From: Trichodelitschia bisporula
Lineage: Eukaryota > Ascomycota > Dothideomycetes > Phaeotrichales > Phaeotrichaceae
Reading direction: 5' to 3'
Length of the DNA: 64,000 bases
Assembly: GCA_010356995.1 (NCBI GenBank)
Contig: ML996708.1
Span: forward strand, 372,001-436,000
Shown in pieces: positions 21,501 to 31,412 of this stretch. Within the stretch, counting starts at the first letter, position 1. Every line of letters begins with the position of its first letter. Under the pieces are notes generated by a model that worked only from the letters and a program-made list of their open reading frames with translations, was not told where the DNA came from and searched no databases. Both the position numbers and the translations under genes were made by a program.

Positions 21501-24377
21501 ATCCAACTGGGGCCGGTGGAGGTGACTGAGGAAGACGGGGGGCTGCTCGGTTCGGGCTTCTGGCTGCTCGGCTCGGGCTTTTGGCTGTCCGACTCGGGAT
21601 TTTCGCCGCTCGGCTGGAACTGGGTTGGGGCAACGAAGGGGTTGGTACTGTAGTTAATCCAACCGCGACTATCGGGAGTAATCTCGGAAGTGAGTGCGTT
21701 ACTCGGCTGGGGCTGCTGGCTTCTTAGCTCGGGGGGGTTCGGAAGCAGCGGGTGCTGAGTTTCGGCACTGAGGGGGTTGGGGAAAATTAGGGAAGGAGGG
21801 CGATTCCTCAGCTGGGGCTTTTGGCTGCTCAACTCGGGCTTTTGGCTGCTCAACTCGGGCTTCTGGCTGCTCGACTGGGGCTGCTGGCTACTCGGTTGGG
21901 GCTGCTGGCTACTCGAATGAGGCGTCTGGCTGCTCGGCTCGGGGTTCTGGCTCCTCGGCTGGGGGTTCTGGCTACTCGGCTCGGTATTTTCGCTGCTCGG
22001 CTCGGGCTTTTGGCTGCTCGACCGGGGCTGCCGGTTCCTCATCCGGGGCTGCCGACTGCTGGGCTCGGATCGTGGGGTGTCGAACCGAGTGGGCTGTCTG
22101 CCAGACTCTCTAACTGGCGTTGGCCGATGCTGGGCGATTCCAGAAAGAGTATCAAGTTCCCGGGGTTCGCGGGGAGTCCCTCTCGGCGGGTGATCGTGAC
22201 GATCGGGCCGATCGCGCTGCCTGTCTACCCGGCTATACCGCGGGGGCTGTACTGAGGGCCACGCGGGGCTATTCTCATCCTGGGGCTGGAGGGGGGTTCC
22301 TCCTAGAGGGGGGTCGGAGGGCCCGGGTTGGAGGGGGGCCCCTCCTGGAAGGAAATCGGAGGGCCCGGGTTCCTGGACGCTCGTGTGGGGCCTTTGTCTA
22401 CTCGATGGGGGGAGCAGTGGGAGGGGGCTCCATCCTGGGACGATGATGGGGGTTTGTTGGTTACTCGACTGGTGCTGCTCGTTTAGTGTATCTTGAAGGC
22501 GCCACTCGGGGGGTTGGTAGGACCCCTGTGTGGGGGGTAGAATGGCGAGTCCGGTGGGCTCGTGGACGGACCAGCTAGAAGCTCCGCTGTTATTCTCGCT
22601 AGGCGACCCGCTGTGGGATTGTTGAATGCTCGGGGGAGTCCGAAGTCCCTGCACGAGGGCCCCGTAGTTCGACTGGCTAGGGGGCTGGTTGGTCCGTCCT
22701 GGGGGGTGGGATGGCGGGGGGACGAAGACGACGGGGCTGCGTTGCGAGACGGAGACGTCGGGGTTGCGTTGGGGAACGGAGACGTCGGGGTTGCTTTGGG
22801 GGACAGAGGAGTCGGGGTTGAGTTTGGGAACGGAGACGTCGGGGTTGTGTTGGGGGACGGAAACGTCGAAGTCGCGTTGTTGAGGGCGCTCGAGCAAGTC
22901 AAGGAGAGTATCCTGGGGGGGGGCGGAGCGGGGGGGGCCGTCGAGCGTCGGGGGTACTTCGCCGCTCGACTGGGGCTCTTGGTTGCCCACCGGGAGTTGT
23001 TGAGCACCGGGCGGAGTAGGCTGGTTTCCCGGCTGGTTTCCCGGTAGGTTGCCTGGCAGGCTGCCCAGCGGGCCACCTTGCCAGTACTCCCATTGGGCGG
23101 GCTGGTTGCCCGACTGGTCGGCCGGCCGATTGCCCATGTTGTGCAACGGGAGCGTCTCCGGGCGCGTGTCGGGGGGAATTGGGTAGGTGAAGGTGCGGGC
23201 AGCCTCCTTCGCATGGTTCCAAACACGGCGAGCCCGGCTGGCGGGTCGGGTGCCCGGCTGGCTGGTCGGCTGATTATCGAGCTCGATGCTCGACTGGGAT
23301 TGTGGAGTGCCGGTCTGGGTGGGCAGACTACTCGGCTGGCTATGCCTGTTACCCCTGGGGTGCATATACAGACGCGTCCCTGTGTAGACTTTATCGAGGT
23401 ACCGCCTGACGGTCCGCTTCACCCGCCGCAAGACGTGGGTAGCCCAGTGGACAGGTCCGGCCAAGGGGGTTTCCGTCTCAACGGTCTCGTTATCCGGCCG
23501 GTTTCCCGGCTCGTTGCCCGTCTGTGCGGACTGGTTACTCAACTGGTTGCCTGGCTGGGGCTGCTGGCTGCTCAGCTGAGGTTGTTGACTGCTCGCCAGG
23601 GGTTGCTGAGTGTCGGTCCGGAAGGGCTGGGTGCCTGTCGGAGCGGACCGGTTGCCCGTTTGGTTGGCCGGCTCTTTGCCCGGCTGGTCACCCGTCCGGT
23701 CACCCGTCTGACCACCCGTTTCCAATATGGGGCTCGTCTCCGACTCCAACCGATTGGGGTTTGCCCAGAAGCACCCACCGCTGCACCACGCGCGGAAGTG
23801 GTGCCAGTTCCTGTAAATGAGCCATAGGATGAAAATAAATATTGGAACAGCGGACCCTGCGGCCCCGGCTTGAAGACCTATTATGAAATCCGAATGACTG
23901 ATTGACTAGGGGTTATGGGCGAGAGATATAGAGAGGGGAGAGGAGGAGACGCACCTTGCCAGAGGGCTTATGGCCCGTGTCAACGGTTCCGTTGTTTGGC
24001 TGGGTGGGAGTTGGTGTAGGCCATACGGGTGTGAGGGTTACTGTGTGTGTGGGTGCACAGGAACCTGTGTGTATGTCCGAGCACGAGGACGGTCGTGAAA
24101 ATGTACGGGTAGTGGTGGTGGTGCCATCTGTGGTGCATAAGCAAGTATGTACTATGATGAGCGGGTTTAGATACGTACCTGTGTGCGGCCGGAAGAGCGT
24201 ACGGCACTGCAGTAGGACGCTGTCGGACTCGCAGTCATCGTCGCCGTAATCGCCCTTGTAGCGAGAGTGAAGCTCCCGGTCAATATGGCCGACGGCAGAC
24301 AGCCCGCGTGGTAGGTGGTTGAATGTGCGAGCATATGTTGATGGCGGGTAAGTGATGTTCGAACGTGTGACTGACAT
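18592..24377 (-). CDS. Very large repeat-built single-pass membrane protein (contains assembly gap)
   Basis: Exons 24377..24179, 24127..23955 and 23905 down to 18592, interrupted by 50 N. About 1880 residues are readable. Order: an extracellular-looking Cys/Thr-rich region (TVTLTPVWPTPTPTQPNNGT); one transmembrane helix (VPIFIFILWLIY, near residue 145); a long Gln/Pro/Ser/Asn tail made of short tandem repeats (GNQPGNQP, a DVSVPQRNP unit of 10, SSQKPEPS units of 8, and a duplicated block of about 75); a basic helical domain (LKQKGGSKRFVDLV); a Lys/Glu coiled coil with tandem AVAEK; and a C-terminal coiled coil (MLVEHTQMMSEVTQMM). The frame differs on the two sides of the gap, as expected if the gap size is arbitrary. 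The start is uncertain: no signal peptide follows the first ATG, so an upstream exon is possible. No family recognised. Confidence 0.7.
19740..20000. repeat. 15-bp minisatellite encoding AVAEK, broken by gap
   Basis: Tandem 15-bp units (consensus GCCTTCTCTGCCACC on +) encode AVAEK/AAAEK/AAQK pentamers of the coiled coil on the minus strand. Units continue on both sides of the N run, so the gap is most likely a collapsed or unresolved part of this array. Confidence 0.9.
19863..19912. other. Assembly gap (50 N)
   Basis: Run of 50 N inside the AVAEK minisatellite. Joining the coding frames on either side needs a true gap length of 1 modulo 3, whereas 50 is 2 modulo 3, so the written length is probably a placeholder. 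Confidence 0.97.
20912..21460 (-). repeat. Duplicated block of about 240 bp within the large membrane protein gene
   Basis: Two near-identical blocks, about 21230..21460 and 20912..21148, encode parallel sequences beginning TSPRPVATSTTS and TSPRPAVTLTTS and ending SDSDSGNVGPA and SDSDPGDVGPA. Nucleotide identity is high over most of the length, so the duplication is recent or kept uniform by conversion. A partial third copy (HPTDPDPDY unit) lies between them. Confidence 0.85.
21535..22035 (-). repeat. 24-bp-type tandem array encoding SSQKPEPS units
   Basis: Many tandem units of about 24 bp, reading SSQKPEPS, SSQNPEPS, SSQQPQPS and variants on the minus strand, form most of this part of the large gene. 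Variation is mostly in the third and sixth residue of each unit. Confidence 0.85.
22735..22885 (-). repeat. 30-bp tandem array encoding DVSVPQRNP units
   Basis: Five to six tandem 30-bp units encode ten-residue repeats (xNPDVSVPQx) on the minus strand inside the large membrane protein gene. Confidence 0.85.
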
Positions 24378-24647
24378 AGCGATAGCGACGTTGGGGGTAA
24401 TAGGTAGCAGAAAACAAAGTGATGGGAGTTGTGGTAGATGGGGAACACGAAGCGATGGGAGTTCAGGAAATGGGACGGTAAGGACAGAAGATATGGGCTT
24501 TATTTACCCCCAGATGCTAGGCCGCCTCGTGCTTGCTCGTTGATACCACACTCTACTGAGCAGTCTCATATCTGCTCGTTCGTTGATGCTGCACCGATGG
24601 GACATGCTTGCCGTTGGCAACGATGCGGGAAGTGAGGAAGGCGGGCA

Positions 24648-24779
24648 TGATGACTTCTTTGCGAGAGCAATTGGCGGCCGTGATGCCTTCTTCGTGGGAT
24701 CCATTGCCGGTGGTGACGGCCTCTTCGCGAGATGTACTGGTGATTGTGATGACTTCTTCACGAGAGACGTGGGAGTCGC
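24648..24779. repeat. Four tandem 33-bp units
   Basis: Units of exactly 33 bp start at 24648, 24681, 24714 and 24747, each beginning TGA(T/C)G(A/C/G)C(C/T)TC. They are diverged, and on the minus strand keep an 11-residue rhythm (SREEVIT, SREEAVT, SHEEGIT, SRKEVIM) inside an open frame of 101 codons (24855..24553). A unit length divisible by three suggests past or present coding, but no gene can be built around it. Confidence 0.75.
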
Positions 24780-24819
24780 CGCTGTCAATGATGATGTCGG
24801 GGTAGGAATGGCCGGTGCA

Positions 24820-25430
24820 GAAAGTGAAGCGACGGCCGGGAAGCAGGGGCAGCAAGGCAGGTGGTACGGCTCAGGGGGTCGATTTCGGAGTGCCCTATCT
24901 GCGAGGCGTCGGACGTCCTCGCGTGGAATCCAGATTAATGTGCATAGTAGGCTGAAAGCTGATTACTTAACGGTCTATCCTTACAGGGTGTTGTAACTCC
25001 TCGCATGACATCCAGAAAATCCCCGACGAACGATGCCTCCGGGCTGCATAAGGCCAGGTGCGGGAAATGGAAGCGGAGCCCTGGCAGTAGACTTACTACG
25101 GAACAAAACGTAGATGAGACTGAGAGTTGAATTCCCAGAGATTTATCCTCGAAGAGCGCATAACAAGGCTGAATGCGTCGATTCTCAACACTCTACCCCG
25201 TGAAAGACGTCGTATGTCCTCGCATACAGTCCCGATACCTCACCACGACATCGTCCATCCAACCTTTGCGGAATCCGTTGGTGGTGACCGCTGCCGACGA
25301 AGATGTCTGCGGACCGGGAAAGTCGAGCGCGGAACGTAAACGGCGGCCAGGCAGCGAGTGCGGTAATACGCGTAACAAGGTTGAGGGTATCCATTATCGG
25401 TGGTCTATCCGCCGGTGTCGTCCGTCCTCA
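24820..25430. repeat. Three diverged copies of a ~200-bp unit
   Basis: On the minus strand, segments near 24850..24780, 25090..24985 and 25360..25215 share the order 'CTGCC..GG(C)CG(C/T)C..TT', a TCGTCGG or ACATCATC core, and (in two copies) TATGCGAGGA or CATGCGAGGA. Each begins an open peptide like LPGRRFTF or LPGLRFHF. Identity by eye is only moderate, so this is a tentative old tandem duplication. Confidence 0.35.
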
Positions 25431-25475
25431 CACATAATTCCGTACCCCCTCATCATGATCTCGATCACTCCTCCA

Positions 25476-27209
25476 TCAAAACACCCCGCCTATATCCCCC
25501 CACTCCCACCAAGCACCATGCTCCTTGCCTCCCCTTCCTCGACTTCTATACCCACACCCTCTCCCATCATGTTCCCTCCTCCAAGCATTAACAACCCCCT
25601 CCTCGCCCACAATCCCACCATCCCCGGCGCCCTCATCCGGTTTGAGCCAATACTCAACCCCACTCCCCAAAACGCCAACATAATCACCCAACTTCGCCTC
25701 CCTCTCCCTCCCCTCCGTATCCGTAATAACGATCCTCACCGACCCCGGCCTCCTCCTAGCGTCATCGTGCCTCTTCCACGCGGCCCTCCGCGCCTTACCC
25801 AATACTCCCGCGCCCCACCCATCCATGTTACCACCCCACCCGCCCCCCCACGAGCTCCCATCCCCCGGCCGACAAACCCCCTGCAACGCCCCATCATCCC
25901 TAATCACCCTCAGTCTCCTTAGCGCCGGCAACCCCCCGCCCTTAATCGCCTTCACAAGCAGCGCATTCGCGCCGCCCCTTCCGACCGACAGCGGAGATCC
26001 CACGTCCCAATGCAAAAACGCAAGCCGGTCGTGCCGATACACCGGCCTGTTTGGGACTTCCGCCCCAAGCGGAAGCACCGGCGGCGCCTCCTGCACAAGC
26101 ACCAGCCTCTCCAAATTCGGCGCGGAGGCTAGCAGTGCTGCCAGCGTGGTGGCAGGGACGTCGAGCTCGATGAGTACGAGAGATGTGAGCTCGCCCAGCA
26201 GGTCTAAGCTCGCAATGCGAGAGAGGCCCGCAGGCGTGACGCCGGGAAGGTGCGCGAGGCGCAGGGAGGTTAGACCCTGCGGTAGAGCATGGATTATCTC
26301 ATCGTGCACGTGTGAAGCGGGGAGGTGCGCGAGACTGAGTTTCCGTAGACCGGAGAGAGACCTGAGGAGGGTCCAGAGTGCTCTGGGTGGGAGGGCGGGG
26401 GCGTCTGGCGCGACGGGGCCGGTTAGGAGAAGGGTGTGCAGGGCGGGCCAGGTTGGGAGCGTGGCTGGGCAGGAAAGGGCGGAGGCGGTCCATAGGATCG
26501 AAGTGAGCTGGGGTCGAGAGAGTAGGGCGGCGGTGAGGAGGTCGGAGGAGAAGGCTAGGTGTAGCCCGCTGAAGTGCTGGAGGGAGGAGAGGAGGGGTAT
26601 GATCGGGATTAGGGCGGAGAGGAGTCTTGTGCGAGTAGCGGGAGGGGAGATGGCGTATAGGGCGTGCAGGCCTGGGAGGTGGAGTTCGGTGACGTGCGCT
26701 GCGAGGCTCGGGGAGCTGGATAGGGTGCGGTGCAGGAGGAACAGCCGGCGAAGAGTGTGCTGCGCGGCTTTTGCGGGGTTGACCGGCGGCGGGAGGATAA
26801 GGATAGTATATAGTACTTCCTGCGCGACGCGCCGGAAGGGACGCGAGACAAGAGCGAGAGTGCTCAGGGCGTTGGCGTGGCAGGCGGGGCAGATGGAGCG
26901 GCCGCGCGGCACGAGCGCGGTGGCTATGCCGGTGTATATCGCGGGGGGGAGGTCGCGGAAGATGCGCGCTGGGAGGAGCTTTGGCTGCGGTTTGCTGCGC
27001 CGGCGCGAGCCGTCTCGTTCCCAGGGCGTGCGGATGAGGATCGGGATGGGCGAGAGCGGGGTTGCGGGCCGTGGAGTTGGAGTCAGGGCGGGGTGTTTCG
27101 GGTTCGGGGAGAGGAGGGTTAAGAGGCGGAGGCGTAGGGTTGGGGAGTCGGGAGCATGGCTGTGGTTGTGGTTAGATATGTGAGGCTCTGGGGGAGATCG
27201 TGAAGGCAT
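25476..27209 (-). CDS. F-box/leucine-rich-repeat protein
   Basis: Single open frame of 577 residues. After a Pro-rich N-terminal 80 residues comes an F-box-like segment (LPARIFRDLPPAIYTGIATAL, with a CPAC insert, then LSTLALVSRPFRRVAQEVLY) at about residues 85-140. The rest has Leu-rich strands in repeat order (LTELHLPGL, LRKLSLAHLP, LTSLRLAHLPGV, LERLVLVQE). Fungal proteins of this layout are SCF-type adaptor candidates; the substrate is unknown. The Gly/Trp-rich C-terminal 100 residues look low-complexity. A different first exon is possible (ATG 27262, donor at 27234, acceptor inside the present N-terminus), which would replace the first seven residues. The family call rests on the F-box and the repeat rhythm. 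Confidence 0.8.
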   Translation of the reverse strand: MPSRSPPEPHISNHNHSHAPDSPTLRLRLLTLLSPNPKHPALTPTPRPATPLSPIPILIRTPWERDGSRRRSKPQPKLLPARIFRDLPPAIYTGIATALVPRGRSICPACHANALSTLALVSRPFRRVAQEVLYTILILPPPVNPAKAAQHTLRRLFLLHRTLSSSPSLAAHVTELHLPGLHALYAISPPATRTRLLSALIPIIPLLSSLQHFSGLHLAFSSDLLTAALLSRPQLTSILWTASALSCPATLPTWPALHTLLLTGPVAPDAPALPPRALWTLLRSLSGLRKLSLAHLPASHVHDEIIHALPQGLTSLRLAHLPGVTPAGLSRIASLDLLGELTSLVLIELDVPATTLAALLASAPNLERLVLVQEAPPVLPLGAEVPNRPVYRHDRLAFLHWDVGSPLSVGRGGANALLVKAIKGGGLPALRRLRVIRDDGALQGVCRPGDGSSWGGGWGGNMDGWGAGVLGKARRAAWKRHDDARRRPGSVRIVITDTEGREREAKLGDYVGVLGSGVEYWLKPDEGAGDGGIVGEEGVVNAWRREHDGRGCGYRSRGRGGKEHGAWWEWGDIGGVF

Positions 27210-29448
27210 TATAGGGGATGCGATGGGAGAACGGGTAACTTACCTCTCGTCATCCTCCTCGCCTTTCTCATTGAGCTCGACAGAGGCCGCCCGTTCTCCA
27301 AAGCAGCAGCACGACATGTCGTCCGACGATCCACAGCAGACACAGCGGGGGTCCACGATCTACAACATAAACAGCGGGCGCAAAACACAGATTCACACCA
27401 CAACGTCCAAAGCAGGCCAGCGCCTGGCATAAGTCTTACTGTAAGCCACCCTTCTTCCAGGCACCGCCAGCCCCTCAAAATAAAAGCCTCTCTTCGCTCC
27501 CGTGCGACGATCTGGGCGCCATGCCAGCGCTCCACAACGCCATCGTCGCCTATGGTCCAATCCCGCCGCGTTACCTGCCTTCCGGAAAGATATGTCCCAA
27601 GCCTGGACCTCAGCTCGAGCGCCCGACACGTCGGTGGCGCGGGACTTTCGCGAAGTCGATGCTCCGCGACATTGATACGCCTAGCGCGATGATGACGATA
27701 GTGGGGTGTCTAGGTTTAGCTGGCCGGCAAATCCATGCCCCCCGCATCGTCACAACGTCAAAAGACCAAACACTCCGGGCAGCATTGCATTGTTGTTGTC
27801 TGCAGTCGTCGTATGCTAAAAGGGGCACTCAGCGCAATGCGCCTCCCATTGCGGAGGTTTATTGGCCAGCTGGAAGGTTCTGGGGTTCAGTACCGGTGCC
27901 CGCTTCGGGATATCTCGATAAGCCACCCGCTTGGGTTTAGAACGGTGGCGTGCATGGCGTTTATTTTGACGACGGACGATTGCGCCACACGCATGACGCG
28001 AATGTCAATGTCAGTGAGGCTATTGAGACGGAAGACTTTTTGTGTCGATGTGGTTTGGTTGGCATTTGTTGGAGGAAGGTATCGATGCTGAGATTTGACC
28101 CGTTTCTGCAGAGTAATCTTCGTTGTTGTTGTTATCGCTTGCCTTGCTGTCGTCTCCACCGTAATGAGATACGATCGTCAGTGGCGTCAGAGACGCTAAT
28201 TCTCAGCCCGAATCGCATCGTCGGGTCTCGGCAGCGGAGAGAATGTCGATAGCCGCGCCCCGTAAACTCAACCACGTAAAGGTCTCCGATTTCCACTTCT
28301 CACAATCCTTTGTCTCCACCATCTCAACGGATGATTCTGGCCGTAGACTTGTATCCCAAGCTCTGAGTCTTTCTTCGAGGGCCCTCCACAGCCTATCGTC
28401 GCGTCTACTGTACCGGTACATCGCTTCATCGTGCCCCATTGGTGCGTACGCCGACCGTGGCTGGCTGCGACAACGCCGGTCCGCACGCTCAGACTGCACC
28501 CAAGATCTGAGACCAAGGCGGACGTGGACCCGATGCGGTAGAAGGCCGTGTTGATCGCGGGGAATTTGAGATGTTGGATGATCTGTTCGCTATGTGTGGG
28601 GGAAATGACGTGGGAGAGAAATACCGGCGGATGGTCTGCCGGCGCCGTCTCCGGTTTACCTCCAACATCCAAGTGCTGGGAACTGCTGTTATGGCTGTCT
28701 TCGAATCCGCGAAGCTGGTGTCAAGTCATTCACGTGCAGAGAATTTTGAAGCCGAGATCTCACCAGATACAGTATCTTCATTCCGGAGTCGAAGTTGGTG
28801 TCCATTACCCATAGGGCCCCATCAGACCCGTCCTTCGTACATCGGAAGGCGCAACCGCAGCGATGAATCGTCAACGAAGCGGCGGCGAGATGAGGCATTG
28901 CAGAGCCTTAACATACCAATTGATCTAGCGACACAATAACAGACAATGAGGTGCATCGAATTGTTCAACACCCACTCCCGCCCAAGAGGACAGAGCCAGC
29001 AGTCCCTTCTTACCATCGTTCCTTCCTGTATCCAAACGCCGTGATGATCACATCCCACAATTTCATATGAAAGGTACTGCCCGACCCCCCAAAAACCCCC
29101 ACGACGTCACCACAAGCATCACAAGCCTACTCGGCAAGTTCTTAAATGACCCATCAGCCCTACCCAAACAACCCATCCTCCTCGGCGCAAGGGAAACTCG
29201 CGTCCCCGCGTGCCCTTAATATGCCCTATAGTACCCCCGCGTCAGGCCACGGCTGAGCTGCGCCGAAAGTGCCATATACGAAGCGCGGAGCTGGGGCGGT
29301 ATATAGCGCGTGGGCCGCTGGGGGAGTCATTGCTAGCCACCCAGTTACCTCCATCTACCAAACTCGCTCATACTGCTACTGCTTCAGAAACGCTTCCCTC
29401 GTTCCCTCCGTTGCCTTTAAGGCCCTCAACAGCTTAACAGCTGCCACC
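27210..29448. other. Gene-poor region
   Basis: 2.2 kb. Open frames up to 140 codons occur on both strands, including one of 91 codons at 27887..28159 on minus, but none shows a recognisable motif, a convincing splice chain or the C-to-G composition flip of nearby genes. A palindromic GACATGTC near 27315 starts short frames on both strands. A TATATA lies at 29300..29305, about 145 bp before the next ATG. Confidence 0.45.
29300..29305 (+). promoter_or_regulatory. Candidate TATA box
   Basis: TATATA within ggcggTATATAgcgcg, about 145 bp upstream of the ATG at 29449, followed by a C/T-rich leader. Position fits a core promoter; not tested. Confidence 0.4.
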
Positions 29449-29823
29449 ATGTTCCGCCCCCTCGCCAAACCCCTCCTGCACGCGCACCCACGGCCAGTGG
29501 CACACCCGCACACACGCACCCTCTGGAACGGGCTCACCTCGCCGTCCAGCTCCCACACCGCGCCACCAACGGTCGAGGCGCCAAAGACGGATCCAACACA
29601 AGATACAGCACAGAATCTGCTCACACAGCTGTTGACCGCGCGGCTGAACGATTCGGCGATGCAAAGCGAGCAGACGCTGGTGCAGCTTGCAACGGGAGAA
29701 AGGCTAGAGGCGCGGAGGGCAGTGGTTGTTAAGGTTATTGGGGGACGGGGCGAGGAGAGGGGGTTTGTTGTTGCGGTTGATGGGGAGGGAGGGAAGGGGG
29801 TTATGCGGACGAAGAGGTATTAA
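29449..29823 (+). CDS. Small mitochondrial-type protein, hypothetical
   Basis: 124 residues from an ATG in ccaccATG context. The N-terminal 40 residues are Arg/His/Pro-rich without acids until residue 44, typical of a mitochondrial presequence (MFRPLAKPLLHAHPRP, then HTRTLWNG). A helical part follows (AQNLLTQLLTARLNDSAMQ), then a Gly-rich beta-like tail ending MRTKRY. The codon composition flips from C-rich to G-rich as in proven neighbours, which supports a real gene. No family is recognised. Confidence 0.65.
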   Translation: MFRPLAKPLLHAHPRPVAHPHTRTLWNGLTSPSSSHTAPPTVEAPKTDPTQDTAQNLLTQLLTARLNDSAMQSEQTLVQLATGERLEARRAVVVKVIGGRGEERGFVVAVDGEGGKGVMRTKRY

Positions 29824-30203
29824 GGTATTGGGGAGGTGCTGAGGAGAGGGGGATAGGAAGGGGGATATGAAGCAAGGGATGGAGTTGGTGGAGTGAAGTA
29901 TCAGATATCCGCACTCAGTGATCAGATGTCGAATTCAATCGCGTAAATTGGAGAGGGCTGCCTCTCCTATGCTCATGCTGTACCGACCGTCACAACGGTA
30001 TTCCTCGAACGCCGACCCAAGTCATCGTGATATACACATGCTCCCAAGAGCGTATTTAGCCAGGCCAAAAACACCCTCGCCGGGCCGGGGGAGTCCATTT
30101 GGTCCTCTCAGTACGTGGTGCAGATGCAGTAAGTGCCCTAGACCACGTCCTGGGAATATCCGCTGGACCTTTCCCCAACGAGGGGTTTTCTTGCCCGGTA
30201 CAC
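29824..30203. other. Region between convergent gene ends
   Basis: 380 bp with the 3' untranslated parts of two convergent genes. Nothing else recognised. Confidence 0.4.
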
Positions 30204-31412
30204 TCAGATCAGAGCCAACCCATCCAAGTCCTGCAGCAAACGGCGTTCCTTTTCCGATATTGCAGGCCTGCCACTCGCCTCTGTCTCTGCCGCCTTCTCC
30301 TCTTTCACCTCTGGCAGTCCAAGCTCTTTCCGGAAATGCGTCTGAGCGAAGTCCAGCACAAACATAGCATCATCGTTGCGGCCCTCACTCAGCAAGCGAT
30401 GGGCGAGCCGAAGACACAGGGAAGTGTGAAGGTGCCACCGCCGCTGGGTATTCCTCGGCACACCAAATGCCTTGAGATATGCAAGGGACGGGTCGGATGA
30501 GGGTTTAGTGGGGTGGTAGAGCGACAGGACAGCTCGTCCCACACTCTTGAGTGGCAGTCGCGACTCCACTGCCTTGACAGCCGAATTGTAGAGATTCTCA
30601 GGCAGTGCGGCGGGTGGTGGGTTGAGGAGCAGGCGGTGGAGCAGGGGACTTGTGACCTTCTTGAGATCCTCTGGCAGACAGTCACGGACTGAGGCCTCAT
30701 GGAGAGTGGCCAGCATCCGTTCCAGTCCCCGGTCAAGGCTGTTCTCTGCCAGCAGAAAATATTCCAGCAGCCTCCCACGGCTCTGCTTGAACTCGAATAC
30801 GTTCGTCTCCGCAGTCTTTAACCAGTTCCAGATCAAGTCCCGCGAGTCTTCAGCAACGAGGCAGGTCATAAGCTGCCTCGCAAGTTTTTGTCCCCCCGGC
30901 AGTGGGAGTGTATCGCCAAGCCATTTGAGCATCTGTGTCGTAGGCTTCTTCTCTTTCCGCTCCTCTTCGCTCATGTTGCCGAGCTGGATATGCTTTGCGA
31001 ACAGATAGACCGTTTGCTCCGTGACCTTCCCGGTAACCAATTGCTCTGAAAACCATTGTAGCGGGCTCTCCCTGAGCAAACGCAGGCCGTCTACGGTGCT
31101 GGATTCCTGGGAGGGCGAGAGGGTTCTTGGCTTGTGTGCAAGCAGTGGATTTGAGAGCAGCGAGTTGAAGTGGTTGAGAGCGGACGCCTGCGAGCTGACA
31201 TGGAGTGGAGGCGGTGCAGAGCGCGATGTTCGTCTTGAAGCCTTCACATGGTCTTCGAGCGGAGCACCGATGGGATGGTGGCGATCCAATTGCTGTTGAA
31301 ATGAGGAGGTCAGCACCCCCAAGAGCTTCTGTGATTCGCGAGGATCGAGTGGCAATTGGAGGTGGATCTTGGAGGTGAGGGCGCGAAGGGCGGAGGATTT
31401 GGAGGACTGCAT
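30204..31412 (-). CDS. Conserved-looking helical protein, unknown
   Basis: Single-exon gene of 402 residues. The ATG at 31412 (MQSSKSSALRALTSKIHLQL) is chosen over an open frame reaching 31727, because the upstream part is Cys/His-rich and unlike protein. The N-terminus is basic and amphipathic, which would suit mitochondrial import. The body consists of paired helices (LQWFSEQLVTGKVTEQTVYL, MLKWLGDTLPLPGGQKLARQ, LIWNWLKTAETNVFEF, LCLRLAHRLLSEGRNDDAMF) reminiscent of TPR/PPR-like repeats. The last part is charged and ends in a short helix. I do not recognise the family. It shares a divergent promoter with DEF1. Confidence 0.78.
   Translation of the reverse strand: MQSSKSSALRALTSKIHLQLPLDPRESQKLLGVLTSSFQQQLDRHHPIGAPLEDHVKASRRTSRSAPPPLHVSSQASALNHFNSLLSNPLLAHKPRTLSPSQESSTVDGLRLLRESPLQWFSEQLVTGKVTEQTVYLFAKHIQLGNMSEEERKEKKPTTQMLKWLGDTLPLPGGQKLARQLMTCLVAEDSRDLIWNWLKTAETNVFEFKQSRGRLLEYFLLAENSLDRGLERMLATLHEASVRDCLPEDLKKVTSPLLHRLLLNPPPAALPENLYNSAVKAVESRLPLKSVGRAVLSLYHPTKPSSDPSLAYLKAFGVPRNTQRRWHLHTSLCLRLAHRLLSEGRNDDAMFVLDFAQTHFRKELGLPEVKEEKAAETEASGRPAISEKERRLLQDLDGLALI

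Noticed and set aside
24583-24996. 138-codon frame on + over the 33-bp repeats
   Set aside because: Follows the repeat units but has no homologous look beyond them; either strand could be open by chance.
25825-27183. 452-codon open frame on + across the F-box gene
   Set aside because: Arg/Ser-rich with no recognisable motif; it mirrors the Leu-rich minus-strand gene and is a GC-driven shadow.
28203-28900. Possible degraded heterokaryon-incompatibility gene on minus
   Set aside because: A few suggestive residues only; no ordered HET motifs could be found in any frame.
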